The notes under the pieces were generated by a model, which saw only the letters and a list, made by a program, of their open reading frames with translations, had not been told where the DNA came from and did not search any database. The position numbers and the translations under genes were made by a program. A stretch of 9,683 nt of DNA, from positions 1 to 9,683 of the forward strand of contig CAJOLO010000049.1 of NCBI GenBank assembly GCA_905235345.1. Reading direction: 5' to 3'. The stretch comes from an uncultured Lachnospiraceae bacterium (GTDB taxonomy: Bacteria > Bacillota > Clostridia > Lachnospirales > Lachnospiraceae). Shown here one piece after another: positions 1-6,806 of the stretch. Every line of letters begins with the position of its first letter. Positions within the stretch are counted from its first letter, which is position 1.

Positions 1-2
1 AT

Positions 3-123
3 TCGACTATAACGCAGAATGCTTTTTCGAGAGTGTAGGTTAAAAAACGTAGGCATAGCGGGCTATGTCGAGGCTTTTTGACCTGCGCTATTCGAGAAAA
101 CAGGCAAGTTATTAGTCGAGTTA
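3..123. repeat. Long imperfect palindrome
   Basis: The left arm at about 22-59 (TTTTTCGAGAGTGTAGG, a run of A, then GGCATAGC) is largely complementary to the right arm at about 62-100 (GCTATGTC, GGCTTTTTGACCTGCG, then TTCGAGAAAA), with only a two-base tip. An outer pair, TCGACTATAAC at 3-13 and GTTATTAGTCGA at 108-119, extends the structure. The whole could fold into one long hairpin. No ORF is associated with it. It lies at the window edge beyond the metK terminator and looks like a non-autonomous repeat or small palindromic mobile element. Copy number cannot be judged from this window. Confidence 0.6.
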
Positions 124-128
124 ATTAG

Positions 129-162
129 AAACTGAAGCACTAGTACAGCTTCTATGTCAGTT
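129..162. repeat. Small inverted repeat
   Basis: AACTGA at 129-134 pairs with TCAGTT at 157-162. The GAAGC at 133-137, which shares its first two bases with that arm, could instead pair with GCTTC at 149-153, so only a bulged or alternative hairpin forms. It sits between the long palindrome and the double-hairpin repeat in DNA with no gene. Function is unknown; it may be part of the same repeat cluster. Confidence 0.3.
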
Positions 163-184
163 ACTTATGATTTTTCGTTACTTT

Positions 185-246
185 CACCTCATCCGTCAGC
201 AAATCTTTGATTTGCTGCCACCTTCCCCTCTTAGGGGAAGGCTTTA
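185..246. repeat. Dispersed double-hairpin repeat
   Basis: Two perfect adjacent hairpins are visible. CAGCAAATC (197-205) pairs with GATTTGCTG (209-217), and CCTTCCCCT (221-229) pairs with AGGGGAAGG (233-241). The frame CACCTCATCCGTCAGC, stem, CCACCTTCCCCT, AGGGGAAGGC resembles an intergenic repeat I associate with gut Firmicutes genomes; that is recollection, not a search result. The fragment CCACCTTCCCC recurs at 339-349 between the terminator and metK. Confidence 0.6.
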
Positions 247-250
247 GTAT

Positions 251-300
251 AAAAAATCCCGAACGGATAACCGTTATCTCAACGATTATCTGTTCGGGAT
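251..300 (-). terminator. Rho-independent terminator of metK
   Basis: Read on the minus strand, ATCCCGAACAGATAA (300-286) pairs with TTATCCGTTCGGGAT (270-256), a 15-bp stem with one mismatch, followed at once by a run of T (256-251). This is a canonical intrinsic terminator. It lies about 110 bases past the metK stop codon with no other gene between, so it most likely ends the metK transcript. Confidence 0.85.
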
Positions 301-410
301 ATCAAATGTCCACAAATTGTTCACGGTTGGGGTTAATTCCACCTTCCCCGAGCCATTTTTGAAAAATAAGAATTTATTTTTACTTTTATAGTATTAATCA
401 GCTATTTCTA

Positions 411-1589
411 TTACAGATTGCTCTTAATCTCATCTACCTTGTCTAAATGCTCCCAAGGTAAATCCACATCGGTTCTTCCGAAATGTCCATAAGCTGCAGT
501 CTGTTTATAAATAGGTCTTCTAAGATCCAGTGCACTGATAATGGCTGCCGGTCTAAGATCGAAGACCTTATTTATGATCTCAACAATCTTCTCATCGGAT
601 ACAGTTCCTGTTCCAAAGGTATCAACTGCAATGGATACCGGTTTTGCTACACCAATTGCGTAAGCAAGCTCAACCTCCACTTTCTTTGCAAGTCCTGCTG
701 CCACAAGGTTCTTTGCAACCCATCTTGCTGCATAAGCTGCAGAACGGTCTACCTTTGTCGGATCCTTTCCTGAGAAAGCTCCACCGCCATGACGTCCGGT
801 TCCACCATAGGTATCTACAATGATCTTACGTCCTGTAAGACCTGCATCTCCCTGAGGACCACCTATTACGAAACGTCCGGTTGGATTCACATAATATATG
901 GTATCATCATCCAATAATTCTGCCGGAATCACCGGTTTAATTACATATTCGATGACGTCCTTTCTGATCTGTTCAAGAGTTACATCCTCTGCATGCTGGG
1001 TTGAGATGACAATGGTATGTACTCTCTTAACACTTCCGTCCTCATCAAACTCAATGGTAACCTGAGACTTTCCATCCGGTCTTAAATAAGGTAATGTTCC
1101 ATCTTTACGAACCTTGGTAAGCTGTCTTGTAAGACGATGTGCAAAAGAAATTGCCGGCGGTAAATACTCCGGTGTCTCATCCGTTGCATAGCCAAAGATG
1201 ATACCCTGATCACCTGCACCTGTTCCGAAATCTTCTGTTACACCTTCCTGCTTTGACTCGTATGCCTTATCAACACCCAGCGCTATATCTGCAGACTGTT
1301 CGTCAATTGAAGTTAATACAGCAATAGATTCTGCATTGAATCCGTCCTGATTGTTGGTATATCCAATCTCACGAATGGTATCTCTTGCAACCTGTGCAAT
1401 GTCCACATATGCCTGTGTACTGATCTCTCCTACTACTAATGCAAGTCCTGTTGCTACAGTTGTCTCTGCGGCAACTCTGGAATTAGGATCCTGCTCAATT
1501 AATGCATCTAAGATTGCGTCAGAAATCTGGTCTGCAATCTTATCAGGATGTCCTTCTGTTACTGATTCTGATGTAAATAATCTTCCCAT
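411..1589 (-). CDS. metK: S-adenosylmethionine synthetase
   Basis: MetK makes S-adenosylmethionine from methionine and ATP, in the cytoplasm. The 392-residue product has the usual family length and its hallmark segments: HPDKIAD near residues 14-20, GAGDQGIIFGYA near 124-135, and the glycine-rich loop GGGAFSGKDPTKVDRS near 268-283. The frame is open to an ATG seven codons upstream (1610), but that codon has no ribosome binding site, and AAAGGA (1608-1603) lies just inside it. I therefore start at the ATG at 1589, giving the normal MetK start MGRLFTSESVTEGHPDK. The gene has its own promoter, a leader with a small ORF, and a terminator, so it appears monocistronic. The leader shows no recognisable SAM riboswitch. 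SAM from MetK is the cofactor needed by the radical SAM enzyme at 5225-6448, though the two are separate transcription units. Confidence 0.97.
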   Translation of the reverse strand: MGRLFTSESVTEGHPDKIADQISDAILDALIEQDPNSRVAAETTVATGLALVVGEISTQAYVDIAQVARDTIREIGYTNNQDGFNAESIAVLTSIDEQSADIALGVDKAYESKQEGVTEDFGTGAGDQGIIFGYATDETPEYLPPAISFAHRLTRQLTKVRKDGTLPYLRPDGKSQVTIEFDEDGSVKRVHTIVISTQHAEDVTLEQIRKDVIEYVIKPVIPAELLDDDTIYYVNPTGRFVIGGPQGDAGLTGRKIIVDTYGGTGRHGGGAFSGKDPTKVDRSAAYAARWVAKNLVAAGLAKKVEVELAYAIGVAKPVSIAVDTFGTGTVSDEKIVEIINKVFDLRPAAIISALDLRRPIYKQTAAYGHFGRTDVDLPWEHLDKVDEIKSNL

Positions 1590-1626
1590 ACTATATATAT
1601 TTCCTTTCATTATTTATTATATATTG

Positions 1627-1667
1627 ATTGCGAAACTCTTCTTAAATAATCCAAATCGTTTCACAAT
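1627..1667 (-). promoter_or_regulatory. Hairpin in metK leader
   Basis: On the minus strand ATTGTGAAAC (1667-1658) pairs with GTTTCGCAAT (1636-1627), a 10-bp stem with one G-U pair and a 21-base loop. It lies between the stop codon of the leader ORF (1687) and the metK ribosome binding site. No T-run follows, so it is not a simple terminator. It could be a regulatory stem affecting metK translation, but there is no alternative pairing I can defend. Confidence 0.35.
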
Positions 1668-1686
1668 TGTTTATCTATTTAATAAG

Positions 1687-1743
1687 TTAATTATTATGGC
1701 AACAGTATATCAACCCTCCTGCCGAACAAAATGTATTCTTCAT
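1687..1743 (-). CDS. Small leader ORF, SAGGLIYCC peptide
   Basis: This 18-codon ORF reads MKNTFCSAGGLIYCCHNN. It starts with ATG at 1743, about 8 bases after AAAGGT, and ends with TAA at 1687-1689. It lies between the metK promoter and metK, so it should be at the 5' end of the metK transcript. I do not recognise the peptide, but its core matches the leader ORFs at 6508-6558 and 8327-8458: S-[S/A]-G-G-[I/L]-I-[R/Y]-C-C. Codon differences between copies (GGA/GGG, TAT/TAC, TGT/TGC) include synonymous ones, which argues for translation. It has no signal peptide or membrane segment. It may be a cysteine-sensing attenuator peptide or a functional micropeptide; the sequence does not distinguish these. 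Confidence 0.65.
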   Translation of the reverse strand: MKNTFCSAGGLIYCCHNN

Positions 1744-1791
1744 AACGTTCTACCTTTCTTATGCATATTACGAATTTTTTTCTTTTCCTAT

Positions 1792-1819
1792 AATATACCA
1801 CATTTTTTTCAATATACAA
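1792..1819 (-). promoter_or_regulatory. Probable metK promoter
   Basis: On the minus strand TTGTAT (1819-1814) and TATATT (1797-1792) are separated by 16 bases, and a TG one base before the -10 gives an extended -10 (TGGTATATT). Transcription would start near 1785 and include the 18-codon leader ORF. Spacing and position fit a housekeeping sigma factor. TATTAT two bases downstream is an alternative -10 with an 18-base spacer. Confidence 0.55.
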
Positions 1820-1828
1820 TCCATTATC

Positions 1829-1842
1829 GTGAAAACGTAATC
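1829..1842 (+). promoter_or_regulatory. cre-like operator, copy 1
   Basis: GTGAAAACGTAATC differs at one position from GTGAAAACGTTATC at 1931-1944. The site starts about 10 bases upstream of the -35 box of the metK promoter. TGAAAACGTAATC fits most of the Gram-positive CcpA cre pattern TGNAANCGNWWNCA but has T instead of the final A. A LacI-family regulator is a reasonable guess; the identity of the protein is inference. Confidence 0.35.
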
Positions 1843-1930
1843 TAAAAATAAAAAAAATACACAAATTTCACTATATTTTAAGTATTTTATTTACAAATCC
1901 AGTGCTGTTTTATTCTGTTTGATGGTTTGT

Positions 1931-1944
1931 GTGAAAACGTTATC
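1931..1944 (+). promoter_or_regulatory. cre-like operator, copy 2
   Basis: GTGAAAACGTTATC is the second copy of the near-identical 14-base direct repeat, about 100 bases from the first. It lies between the stop of the DUF1858 gene and the metK promoter. It is nearly self-complementary around ACGT, as expected for a dimeric repressor site. The rest of the 1744-1974 intergenic stretch is A/T-rich and holds only the promoter. Confidence 0.35.
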
Positions 1945-1974
1945 TGTTTAATAATTCCCAGCATTTTATCCTCT

Positions 1975-2193
1975 TTATTCCTCGTTTTCGTCATTTCTTA
2001 ATTTAAGATAAGTGATAACGGAATGCAACACATCTTCCGTGTCCAATCCATGGACTTCACAAGCCTCCTCCAGTGTTTCATTAATGGACGACGGACAACC
2101 TACACAATGCATTCCATGCTGCATAAGAATATATGCAAGTGCTCCGCTTTGCTCCAACAATTCACCAATTTTTGTATTCTTTGTTATTTCCAT
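1975..2193 (-). CDS. DUF1858 CxxC redox-disulfide protein
   Basis: This 72-residue cytoplasmic protein matches the DUF1858 family, also described as the hybrid-cluster-protein-associated redox-disulfide domain. The family pattern is visible: an N-terminal TKIGELLEQ helix, then the motif HGMHCVGCPSS with Cys30 and Cys33, then NETLEEACEVHGLD. The fold is thought to bring the two cysteines close enough for a disulfide or metal site; biochemical function is poorly known. The ATG at 2193 lies inside the end of the MATE gene, overlapping by 10 bases, and is preceded by AAAGGTGG, so its translation is probably coupled to that frame. It may be expressed as the last gene of the radical SAM/ABC operon even though the MATE gene is broken. 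No close partner such as a hybrid cluster protein is present here. Confidence 0.85.
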   Translation of the reverse strand: MEITKNTKIGELLEQSGALAYILMQHGMHCVGCPSSINETLEEACEVHGLDTEDVLHSVITYLKLRNDENEE

Positions 2194-3437
2194 ACTGTTG
2201 CCGGCACCACCTTTCCCGTCTTAACATAATATACATCTTTAAAATAATACTTTATCGCTACCAACATTCCAAAAAAGATGCTTAATGGCAAAGATATCCA
2301 TATTCCAATCCTTCCCCATATAGAGAATAACATCATGGACAGAATCACTCTGCTGATAATATTAGTCAGGTAACTTAGCAAAAATCCTTTCATCTGCCTT
2401 GCTCCGCGCATTGCTCCATTCAGATTGTGCGCCACTCCCATAAACAATGCACCTGTGGTCATCGCATAAAGATACTCCATTCCTGCCTGCGTAATTGCCT
2501 CATTACTGCCTACCATGAACAGACCAATCAGCCATCTACCCGAAGTAGCTATGATCAAAAACATGCAGAACACTAATCCCATATCAAACCGGATTGCCAG
2601 ACGAATCCCTCTAGAAATTCGTTCCCGTTTTCCTGCGCCAATATTTTGAGCAGTGAACACCGACATAGCCTCTCCGATTGTTACAATCGGCATCGTGGCA
2701 ATCCCTTCAATTCTGGACGCAATGGAATTTCCGGCAATCACATCCGGTCCGCACTGGTTAATCAAAAACTGAACTGTAAAAACTCCAATTGCCAAAATTC
2801 CCTGCTGCAAAACTGACGGCAGTCCTACCCGGCAGATTCCTGAAAACTCATTGTAATCAAACCAGACCGTCTTCTGATTTACTTTCAAAGTCTTTAATTT
2901 AATAAGCAGAATACTGACAGCCAAAACTGCCAGAATTAATTCTGCAATGACCGTAGCGTAGGCTGCTCCCCGTACCTCCATGCGAAATATACAGACAAAC
3001 AGAATATCCAGAACAATATTCAGTACCGTACTCACACAAAGAATGAGAAAAGGAATGATAGAATCCCCCAAGGACTGAAAGATTGCCGTGCAAAGATTAA
3101 AAACAAAAAGAAATATCAATCCTCCCGAATAAATTTTTAAGTAAAGTATAGCATCCTCTGCAATCACTTCCGGCGTCTTCATAAACCGGATAATTAATCT
3201 GCCGCCCAACACACCAATTAACGTACTTAAGATACCTACAACAAATAACATAGAAAAACCCGTTTGAATGGTTGTCTTTACTTTATCCATTCTTCGCTCA
3301 CCAAAATAGGTGGAAGCGACCACCGATACGCCGGAGCGTAGTCCAAAAATAACAGAATTGAATATATAGAGCAGACAATCATCTACATTATAATCCTTAT
3401 CAAATCTTCCGTTGTATTGGATTCCTAAGATTACTTG
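2184..3437 (-). pseudogene. 5'-truncated MATE-family transporter
   Basis: MATE proteins are 12-helix membrane antiporters of about 450 residues that export drugs or metabolites using Na+ or H+. The sequence from about 3375 downward matches the family from helix 2 onward, starting with YIFNSVIFGLRSGVSV and then ASTYFGERR. The remaining hydrophobic helices are well preserved to the end at 2184. Helix 1 and the N-terminus are missing. The frame stays open upstream only to 3437, where it meets the TAA stop (3438-3440) of the ABC ATPase gene in the same frame, and there is no ATG between. The first possible initiator is a GTG at 3323, within the family's conserved region, giving 379 residues. I read this as a deletion that fused the 3' part of a MATE gene behind the ATPase gene. 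A short, functional protein from the GTG cannot be excluded but is unlikely. Confidence 0.75.
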
Positions 3438-4319
3438 TTACGCAGACAGTGTAACCGCATGCTCTGTCTCATTTTCTTTCTTGTTATGAATATTGATTGC
3501 TTCATCTAACTTGATATGCACCTTTCTGGTATATTCCGCAACATCAGGACTATCAAGCTCTCTCGGATATCCAAAAGGAACCTTCTCCGTGGTTGCGATT
3601 CCTGCATTCGGCGCCGACGAGAATATACTTATTCTCTCGCCAAGATAAACCGCTTCCTGCAGATCATGGGTTACAAAAAGGATAGTCTTTCCGGTTTCCT
3701 TCCAGATACGGATCAATGCATCCTGCAACGTCTTTCTTGTTTGTGCATCCAAAGCACCAAACGGCTCATCCATAATCATAATCTTGGGATTGCTTGCAAT
3801 ACTTCTCGCAATCTGCACTCTCTGCTTCATACCACCGGACAACTCATTGGGATACTTCTTTTCATGACCGGTAAGCCCTACCAAATCAATTGCATTACGA
3901 ACAATTTCTGTTCTTTCCTTCTTGTTCACATGCTGCACCCGTAAGCCATACTCTACGTTCTTCCATACATTTAACCACTGGAAGATCGCAGTATCCGCAT
4001 TCTGGAATACCACACCTCTTTCCGGAGACGGCTTTTTGATATCTTTCCCATCTAATAATGCCTCTCCCTCTGTCTTATCTAAGAATCCTGCTAAGATATT
4101 CAGCAGCGTTGTCTTGCCACAACCACTGGCTCCCAAAAATACATGAAATTCTCCCTCTTTGATTGTCAAATTCACATCCTTTAGCACATATCCATCCGGA
4201 TTATTCTCAAAAATCTTGTCTCCGTCCACATTCTTGGAAAACAACAAACTCTTTGTATCAGAGATATATTTTTTGCTGAGATTTCGAATCACGATTTTAT
4301 CTTTTCTATCCTTTGCCAT
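3438..4319 (-). CDS. ABC transporter ATPase, SsuB/TauB type
   Basis: This is the ATP-hydrolysing subunit of an importer, acting on the cytoplasmic face of the membrane. In the 293 residues, Walker A is GASGCGKTT (63-71), the Q-loop glutamine is Q106, the signature is LSGGMKQRV (160-168), Walker B is IMIMDEP (180-186) with catalytic E185, the D-loop follows at ALDAQ (189-193), and the switch histidine is H218. All needed residues are present. The order and spacing are typical of the nitrate/sulfonate/taurine subfamily. A 20-residue insertion near residues 22-42, between the A-loop region and the core, lengthens the N-terminus a little. The ATG at 4319 has GGCGGGAG ahead of it. It lies 90 bases after the permease gene and completes the importer with the permease and the lipoprotein at 7187-8275. 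The transported compound cannot be told from this subunit. Confidence 0.95.
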   Translation of the reverse strand: MAKDRKDKIVIRNLSKKYISDTKSLLFSKNVDGDKIFENNPDGYVLKDVNLTIKEGEFHVFLGASGCGKTTLLNILAGFLDKTEGEALLDGKDIKKPSPERGVVFQNADTAIFQWLNVWKNVEYGLRVQHVNKKERTEIVRNAIDLVGLTGHEKKYPNELSGGMKQRVQIARSIASNPKIMIMDEPFGALDAQTRKTLQDALIRIWKETGKTILFVTHDLQEAVYLGERISIFSSAPNAGIATTEKVPFGYPRELDSPDVAEYTRKVHIKLDEAINIHNKKENETEHAVTLSA

Positions 4320-4409
4320 ATTAATCTCCCGCCTTTCACTATTTCGTTACAACTATCTTCGAACCATACTTCTACTCCCACATCCTGTGTATATGAGATT
4401 TCCAGCCGC

Positions 4410-5186
4410 TTACTGCTGAGTTACTCCGTAATGACGGAATAACACTGCACTGACTTTTCTAAGAATCTTATCTGCTGCAAATCCAAGCAATCCCAACACA
4501 ACGATGCCCACAAAAATCCAATCTGTTCGGAAGTAAAGTCTTGATGTATAAATCAGATAACCAAGTCCACTGTTAGCTGCTAACATTTCAGCACCCACGA
4601 TGGAAATAATCGCACTGCTGAGTCCAAGTCTCAAGCCTGTAAAGATTCCCGGCACTGCTCCGGGAATTGTCACTGTGAAGAATGACTGTATCTGTGATGC
4701 TCCCAATGACTCTGCCGCCTGATATTTTACCGGATCAATCCCGGAAACAGCCGCAATGGTATTTATTACAATCGGAAATGTCGATGCATATGTAATCAGA
4801 ACAAGTTTTGATTCCTCTCCCACACCAAACCACATTAAGAACAATGTTAAAAATCCAATTGCCGGAACAAACCGGAAAAAATTGATAAACGGCTCTACCA
4901 GCCAATTGATCACTTTGAATCTTCCTATTAAAAGCCCCAGTGGTATTCCAATCAAAGCACCTCTGATCCATCCCATCAACACACGCTGTAAACTGATGCT
5001 AATATCTTCCCACAGAACTCCCTTTACAGCAACTTCCTTCAACCCTTTTAATGTATCTAAAGGACCCGGAAGAAAGTCCGGAGAATTAACGTTTGCTGCA
5101 ATCTGCCAGATTACAATCAATAGTATCCATGTAACAATTCCGCTTTTTCCAAAGAAGCGGATAATCCCTTTCAATTTATCTTTCAT
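4410..5186 (-). CDS. ABC transporter permease, SsuC/TauC type
   Basis: This is the membrane channel subunit of the importer. The 258-residue protein has about six hydrophobic segments, the first near residues 16-34 (SGIVTWILLIVIWQIAANV). The cytoplasmic EAA loop that docks on the ATPase is clear at 155-182, with AAESLGASQIQSFFTVTIPG. The length and sequence fit the binding-protein-dependent permeases of the nitrate/sulfonate/bicarbonate group. A GTG three codons upstream (5195) is in frame, but it sits only two bases from GAGAGGG; the ATG at 5186, about 11 bases from it, is the better start. The gene begins 38 bases after the radical SAM gene, clearly in one operon. Only one permease gene is present, consistent with a homodimer. 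Confidence 0.94.
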   Translation of the reverse strand: MKDKLKGIIRFFGKSGIVTWILLIVIWQIAANVNSPDFLPGPLDTLKGLKEVAVKGVLWEDISISLQRVLMGWIRGALIGIPLGLLIGRFKVINWLVEPFINFFRFVPAIGFLTLFLMWFGVGEESKLVLITYASTFPIVINTIAAVSGIDPVKYQAAESLGASQIQSFFTVTIPGAVPGIFTGLRLGLSSAIISIVGAEMLAANSGLGYLIYTSRLYFRTDWIFVGIVVLGLLGFAADKILRKVSAVLFRHYGVTQQ

Positions 5187-5224
5187 ATATATCACTGCCC
5201 TCTCTATACATAATCCATACTATC

Positions 5225-6448
5225 TTATGCTGTTTTCTCAACAAACTGTACGGTATCGTTATTGTGTCTCTCCCAGGGAAGAATATCACCATCAGCATCA
5301 TACAGATAATCAAAAATCGAATTTTCCACATTTGCAGATTTGTATAAATCCAAATGAGTCAACCCATTTTTCCGCAATATACTATAAGTCTTCAAATATA
5401 AGTCTGTATACCACTCCGGTTTAGGAGCCCGATGTCCCTCCAAAGCAGATCCCGGATTAGGCAACCACTGTAACGGTATTGCAACTACTCCGATGGATGC
5501 CAGATATTCGATTCCCTCTAACAGCGTAGATTTTGGCTCAATTCCTGCAACGAAGAAAGAACGAACATTTCCTTTTCCAAACACTTCTACTTCATGCTTT
5601 AATGCATTGATCCAGTTCTCTCTGCCTCCACATATCTGCTCTTTTCCCGGGCAGATGGTTTTGAATATATTAGCATCCCATATTTCCATATTGGTAGAAA
5701 TAGCACTATAACCAGCCTCCTTGTATTTATCAATGACATCCAGATCCGCCGGAGCACCAACACACGCTGTTCCACCAAAATCCTCCAGACCTGTTCTCTC
5801 CCGTATTGCCTCTGCTACATCAATATAATATTCTACCTCTCTACGCTCCGGAACAAATCCACCAGTGATTGTGATTCTCTGATAACCTTCGGAATACGCT
5901 GCCTCCACCGTCTCCGCAATCTGCTGTGGTGTCTTCCACTGTAACCCTTCTAACTCTGCAAAATTGCTCTTGGTTGCATTGATATTACAGAATTTACAAT
6001 CCAGTCCTTTATCTTTCAATGCACATTCATTGCTATATGCTACCGAAATCTTGGTCTTTCCAACTTCCTGTGCAACCTTAGACATCTGCACTCCATCAGA
6101 AGTAACTTTGTTATAATACTGCGGTTTCTCCCGGAATGTAATCTCATCAATAAACTTTTTCCCTTCATAGAGCAGATATTTCCCGTCTTCATATTTAACA
6201 GAGAATGGTGCATTCTGCTTATAAGCCACCGGCAATCTGAACTTGTTAGACAACTGGATACCGGACGGCAGTTTTGACGCAGTATAAGTCTCATGATTCA
6301 TATCGAAGCATGCGTGCACCTGTTCCTGGACTGTATTTTCAAAATCTAATGTCTCAAGAACCTCCGGTCCAATATAAATACCATCATTGCCAATTTTCTC
6401 TCCCAATTCAATTAAATGAAATAACTCTTCTCTTGTTATCGCTGCCAT
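5225..6448 (-). CDS. Radical SAM enzyme, CX8CX2C type
   Basis: Radical SAM enzymes use a [4Fe-4S] cluster to split SAM into methionine and a 5'-deoxyadenosyl radical. The cluster ligands here are C142, C151 and C154 (CALKDKGLDCKFC), a CX8CX2C pattern rather than the common CX3CX2C. The GG of ITITGGFVPE (193-201) corresponds to the family's GGE-like SAM-binding strand. The 407-residue protein has an unusually long N-terminal part (about 135 residues) before the cluster motif. The end, with LQWLPNPGSALEGHRAPKPEW, recalls the BioB/HydE-like barrel. No SPASM or B12 domain is seen. The ATG at 6448 follows GAAAGGAAAG. It is the first large gene of an operon with the ABC permease and ATPase, so it probably acts on the imported compound. 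The reaction is unknown to me, and I give no gene name. Confidence 0.9.
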   Translation of the reverse strand: MAAITREELFHLIELGEKIGNDGIYIGPEVLETLDFENTVQEQVHACFDMNHETYTASKLPSGIQLSNKFRLPVAYKQNAPFSVKYEDGKYLLYEGKKFIDEITFREKPQYYNKVTSDGVQMSKVAQEVGKTKISVAYSNECALKDKGLDCKFCNINATKSNFAELEGLQWKTPQQIAETVEAAYSEGYQRITITGGFVPERREVEYYIDVAEAIRERTGLEDFGGTACVGAPADLDVIDKYKEAGYSAISTNMEIWDANIFKTICPGKEQICGGRENWINALKHEVEVFGKGNVRSFFVAGIEPKSTLLEGIEYLASIGVVAIPLQWLPNPGSALEGHRAPKPEWYTDLYLKTYSILRKNGLTHLDLYKSANVENSIFDYLYDADGDILPWERHNNDTVQFVEKTA

Positions 6449-6507
6449 AATTCTATTCTTTCCTTTCTTCTATATGATATAAATTCTGGTTTGTATAATT
6501 TACATAA

Positions 6508-6558
6508 TCAACAATATATAATTCCTCCTGCGGATGTACCCAAACTTCTCATACTCAT
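6508..6558 (-). CDS. Small leader ORF, SAGGIIYC peptide
   Basis: This 16-codon ORF reads MSMRSLGTSAGGIIYC and ends at TGA (6508-6510). GAGGAAAGGAAG lies directly ahead of the ATG at 6558, a good ribosome binding site. It is in the leader of the radical SAM operon, about 60 bases before that gene. It aligns without gaps with the first 16 residues of the leader ORF at 8458 (nine identical: M1, M3, L6, S9, G11, G12, I13, I14, C16) and with the core of the metK leader ORF. The TGA stop falls exactly where the other two copies have a second Cys codon. TGA may simply be a stop; read-through as selenocysteine is considered in the findings. It may be a leader peptide or a micropeptide that acts with the enzyme encoded next to it. 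Confidence 0.65.
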   Translation of the reverse strand: MSMRSLGTSAGGIIYC

Positions 6559-6600
6559 TCTTCCTTTCCTCAATCATGTAATTACAGACAATTGCTTATT

Positions 6601-6650
6601 TATAAAATAAAACAGGCGATTTTTCATCCTAAGATAAAAAACCTCCTGTT
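6601..6650 (-). terminator. Attenuator-like hairpin in radical SAM leader
   Basis: On the minus strand the arm at 6650-6633 (AACAGGAGGTTTTTTATC) pairs with 6628-6611 (GATGAAAAATCGCCTGTT): 18 positions, one A-G mismatch, two G-U pairs, loop TTAG. A T-rich tail (TTATTTTATA) follows. It lies 50-90 bases downstream of the predicted start of transcription and before the small ORF, so it could attenuate the operon. It could also stop read-through from the genes upstream. Confidence 0.6.
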
Positions 6651-6706
6651 TGTCCGGTTGGTTATTCATACTATTTTGATATGATTACTATGTTTATTGT
6701 ATAGCT

Positions 6707-6735
6707 ATCTTAATCCCCTCATCTCGTTTTGTCAA
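6707..6735 (-). promoter_or_regulatory. Promoter of the radical SAM operon
   Basis: On the minus strand a perfect -35 TTGACA (6735-6730) and a -10 TAAGAT (6712-6707) are separated by exactly 17 bases. Transcription would start near 6700, giving a leader of about 250 bases that contains the hairpin at 6601-6650 and the small ORF at 6508-6558. This makes the radical SAM, permease and ATPase genes a unit that can be transcribed separately from the substrate-binding-protein gene. The stretch 6736-6806 holds nothing else I recognise. Confidence 0.6.
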
Positions 6736-6806
6736 TAACTATTGTTATATGTTAATTCAATAATTCGCTATAAAATATTTATATATCGGATTTAAGAGAC
6801 AATGTA

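Noticed and set aside
1590..1610. Upstream ATG for metK at 1610
   Set aside because: There is no ribosome binding site before it, whereas AAAGGA just inside it serves the ATG at 1589, which gives the standard MetK N-terminus.
1351..1845. Plus-strand open frame of 164 codons across the start of metK
   Set aside because: It is antisense to metK and to the metK promoter and leader, has low-complexity content and matches no family.
4756..5424. Plus-strand open frame of 222 codons
   Set aside because: It is a shadow antisense to the permease and the end of the radical SAM gene, both of which have clear families and start signals.
6574..6669. 31-codon ORF starting ATGAATAACCAACC through the leader hairpin
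   Set aside because: No ribosome binding site, no resemblance to the other small ORFs, and its sequence is explained by the hairpin.
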